From Mycobacterium sp. (GTDB lineage: Bacteria; Actinomycetota; Actinomycetes; Mycobacteriales; Mycobacteriaceae): 5,680 nucleotides of DNA. Positions within the stretch are counted from its first letter, which is position 1; every line of letters starts with the position of its first letter. Below the pieces are notes generated by a model, which saw only the letters and a program-made list of their open reading frames with translations, made no database searches and had not been told where the DNA came from. Where the stretch lies: positions 1 to 5,680 of the forward strand of contig VERS01000174.1 of NCBI GenBank assembly GCA_018882545.1. Direction: 5' to 3'. Both the position numbers and the translations under genes were made by a program. This document shows positions 5,479 to 5,680 of the stretch, piece after piece.

Positions 5479-5680
5479 ATGGCCGACGCCGCCAAAGATC
5501 TGCTCCGCAGCGAACTGCTGGCCGCCCGCCGGCGGGTTCCCGCCGACGTCCGTCGCAGGGAGTCCCGGCAAATCTGCGGGCACCTCCGGCAGGTGGTGGC
5601 CGGCGCCCGCGTCGTGGCGGCCTACGTCCCACTCGACACCGAGCCGGGCGGACCGGAGCTGCGCGATGTGCTCACCGACC
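5479..5680 (+). CDS. 5-formyltetrahydrofolate cyclo-ligase (3' truncated by window)
   Basis: The first 67 codons from ATG 5479 are visible, and the gene runs off the window. The start is set by GAGGG 7 bases upstream; other nearby ATG or GTG codons are in other frames or hit a stop. The N-terminus has the family pattern of a Lys/Arg-rich helix, K6-D-L-L-R10 ... R-R-R-V, where conserved Lys and Arg contact ATP phosphates. A strand and loop, VVAAYVPLDTEPG (45-57), follow; its Glu is typical of the folate site. The enzyme (MTHFS) converts 5-formyl-THF to 5,10-methenyl-THF using ATP, returning stored folate to one-carbon metabolism. In mycobacteria this gene (Rv0992c in M. tuberculosis) is the divergent neighbour of galU, which strengthens the call. 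The full protein is normally about 190-200 residues. Substrate-binding residues beyond residue 67 cannot be checked here. Confidence 0.88.
   Translation, partial: MADAAKDLLRSELLAARRRVPADVRRRESRQICGHLRQVVAGARVVAAYVPLDTEPGGPELRDVLTD

Noticed and set aside
5417..5632. 72-residue N-terminal extension of galU
   Set aside because: It overlaps the divergent cyclo-ligase gene, is Arg/Pro-rich, and lies upstream of the ATG that gives the normal GalU N-terminus.

Overview
The window looks like chromosomal DNA of a Mycobacterium/Mycolicibacterium-type actinobacterium. It has high GC with strong GC bias at third codon positions and GTG starts. The minus-strand gene order galU - moeA-like (glp) - rimJ - sepX/glpR, with a divergent 5-formyltetrahydrofolate cyclo-ligase, matches what I know of the Mycobacterium tuberculosis Rv0992c-Rv0996 block.

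Layout. Positions 1-914 (+) hold the 3' part of a Rieske non-heme iron oxygenase alpha-subunit gene. It is noticeably poorer in GC than the rest and is not part of the conserved block. Positions 915-1020 carry no gene, but they contain a second copy of the 3' end of a tRNA gene as part of a perfect 25-bp tandem repeat. Positions 1021-1093 (-) encode tRNA-Ala(CGC). Positions 1134-2429 (-) encode a three-TM protein of the SepX/GlpR family. A 142-bp gap follows, with a good sigma-A-like promoter overlapped by a perfect 8-2-8 palindrome. Positions 2572-3219 (-) encode a RimJ/RimL-type GNAT acetyltransferase, 3229-4464 (-) a MoeA/gephyrin-like protein (Glp) with several altered catalytic motifs, and 4505-5416 (-) GalU. 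A 62-bp divergent promoter region separates galU from the start of the cyclo-ligase gene (5479 to window end, +).

How the genes fit together. galU, glp and rimJ are closely spaced (40 and 9 bp) and probably form one transcription unit reading leftward. glpR follows after a gap with its own promoter. GalU supplies UDP-glucose for envelope and storage glycans. Glp and GlpR are known in corynebacteria as a gephyrin-like FtsZ-binding protein and its membrane receptor, so the operon joins cell-envelope precursor supply with division and polar growth. The acetyltransferase target is unknown. The cyclo-ligase belongs to one-carbon metabolism. The Rieske gene and the duplicated tRNA end suggest that the left side is accessory DNA beside a tRNA integration hotspot. 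No unknown multi-gene defence or mobile system is visible. The most notable points are the tRNA-end repeat, the degenerate MoeA motifs and the palindromic operator at glpR.
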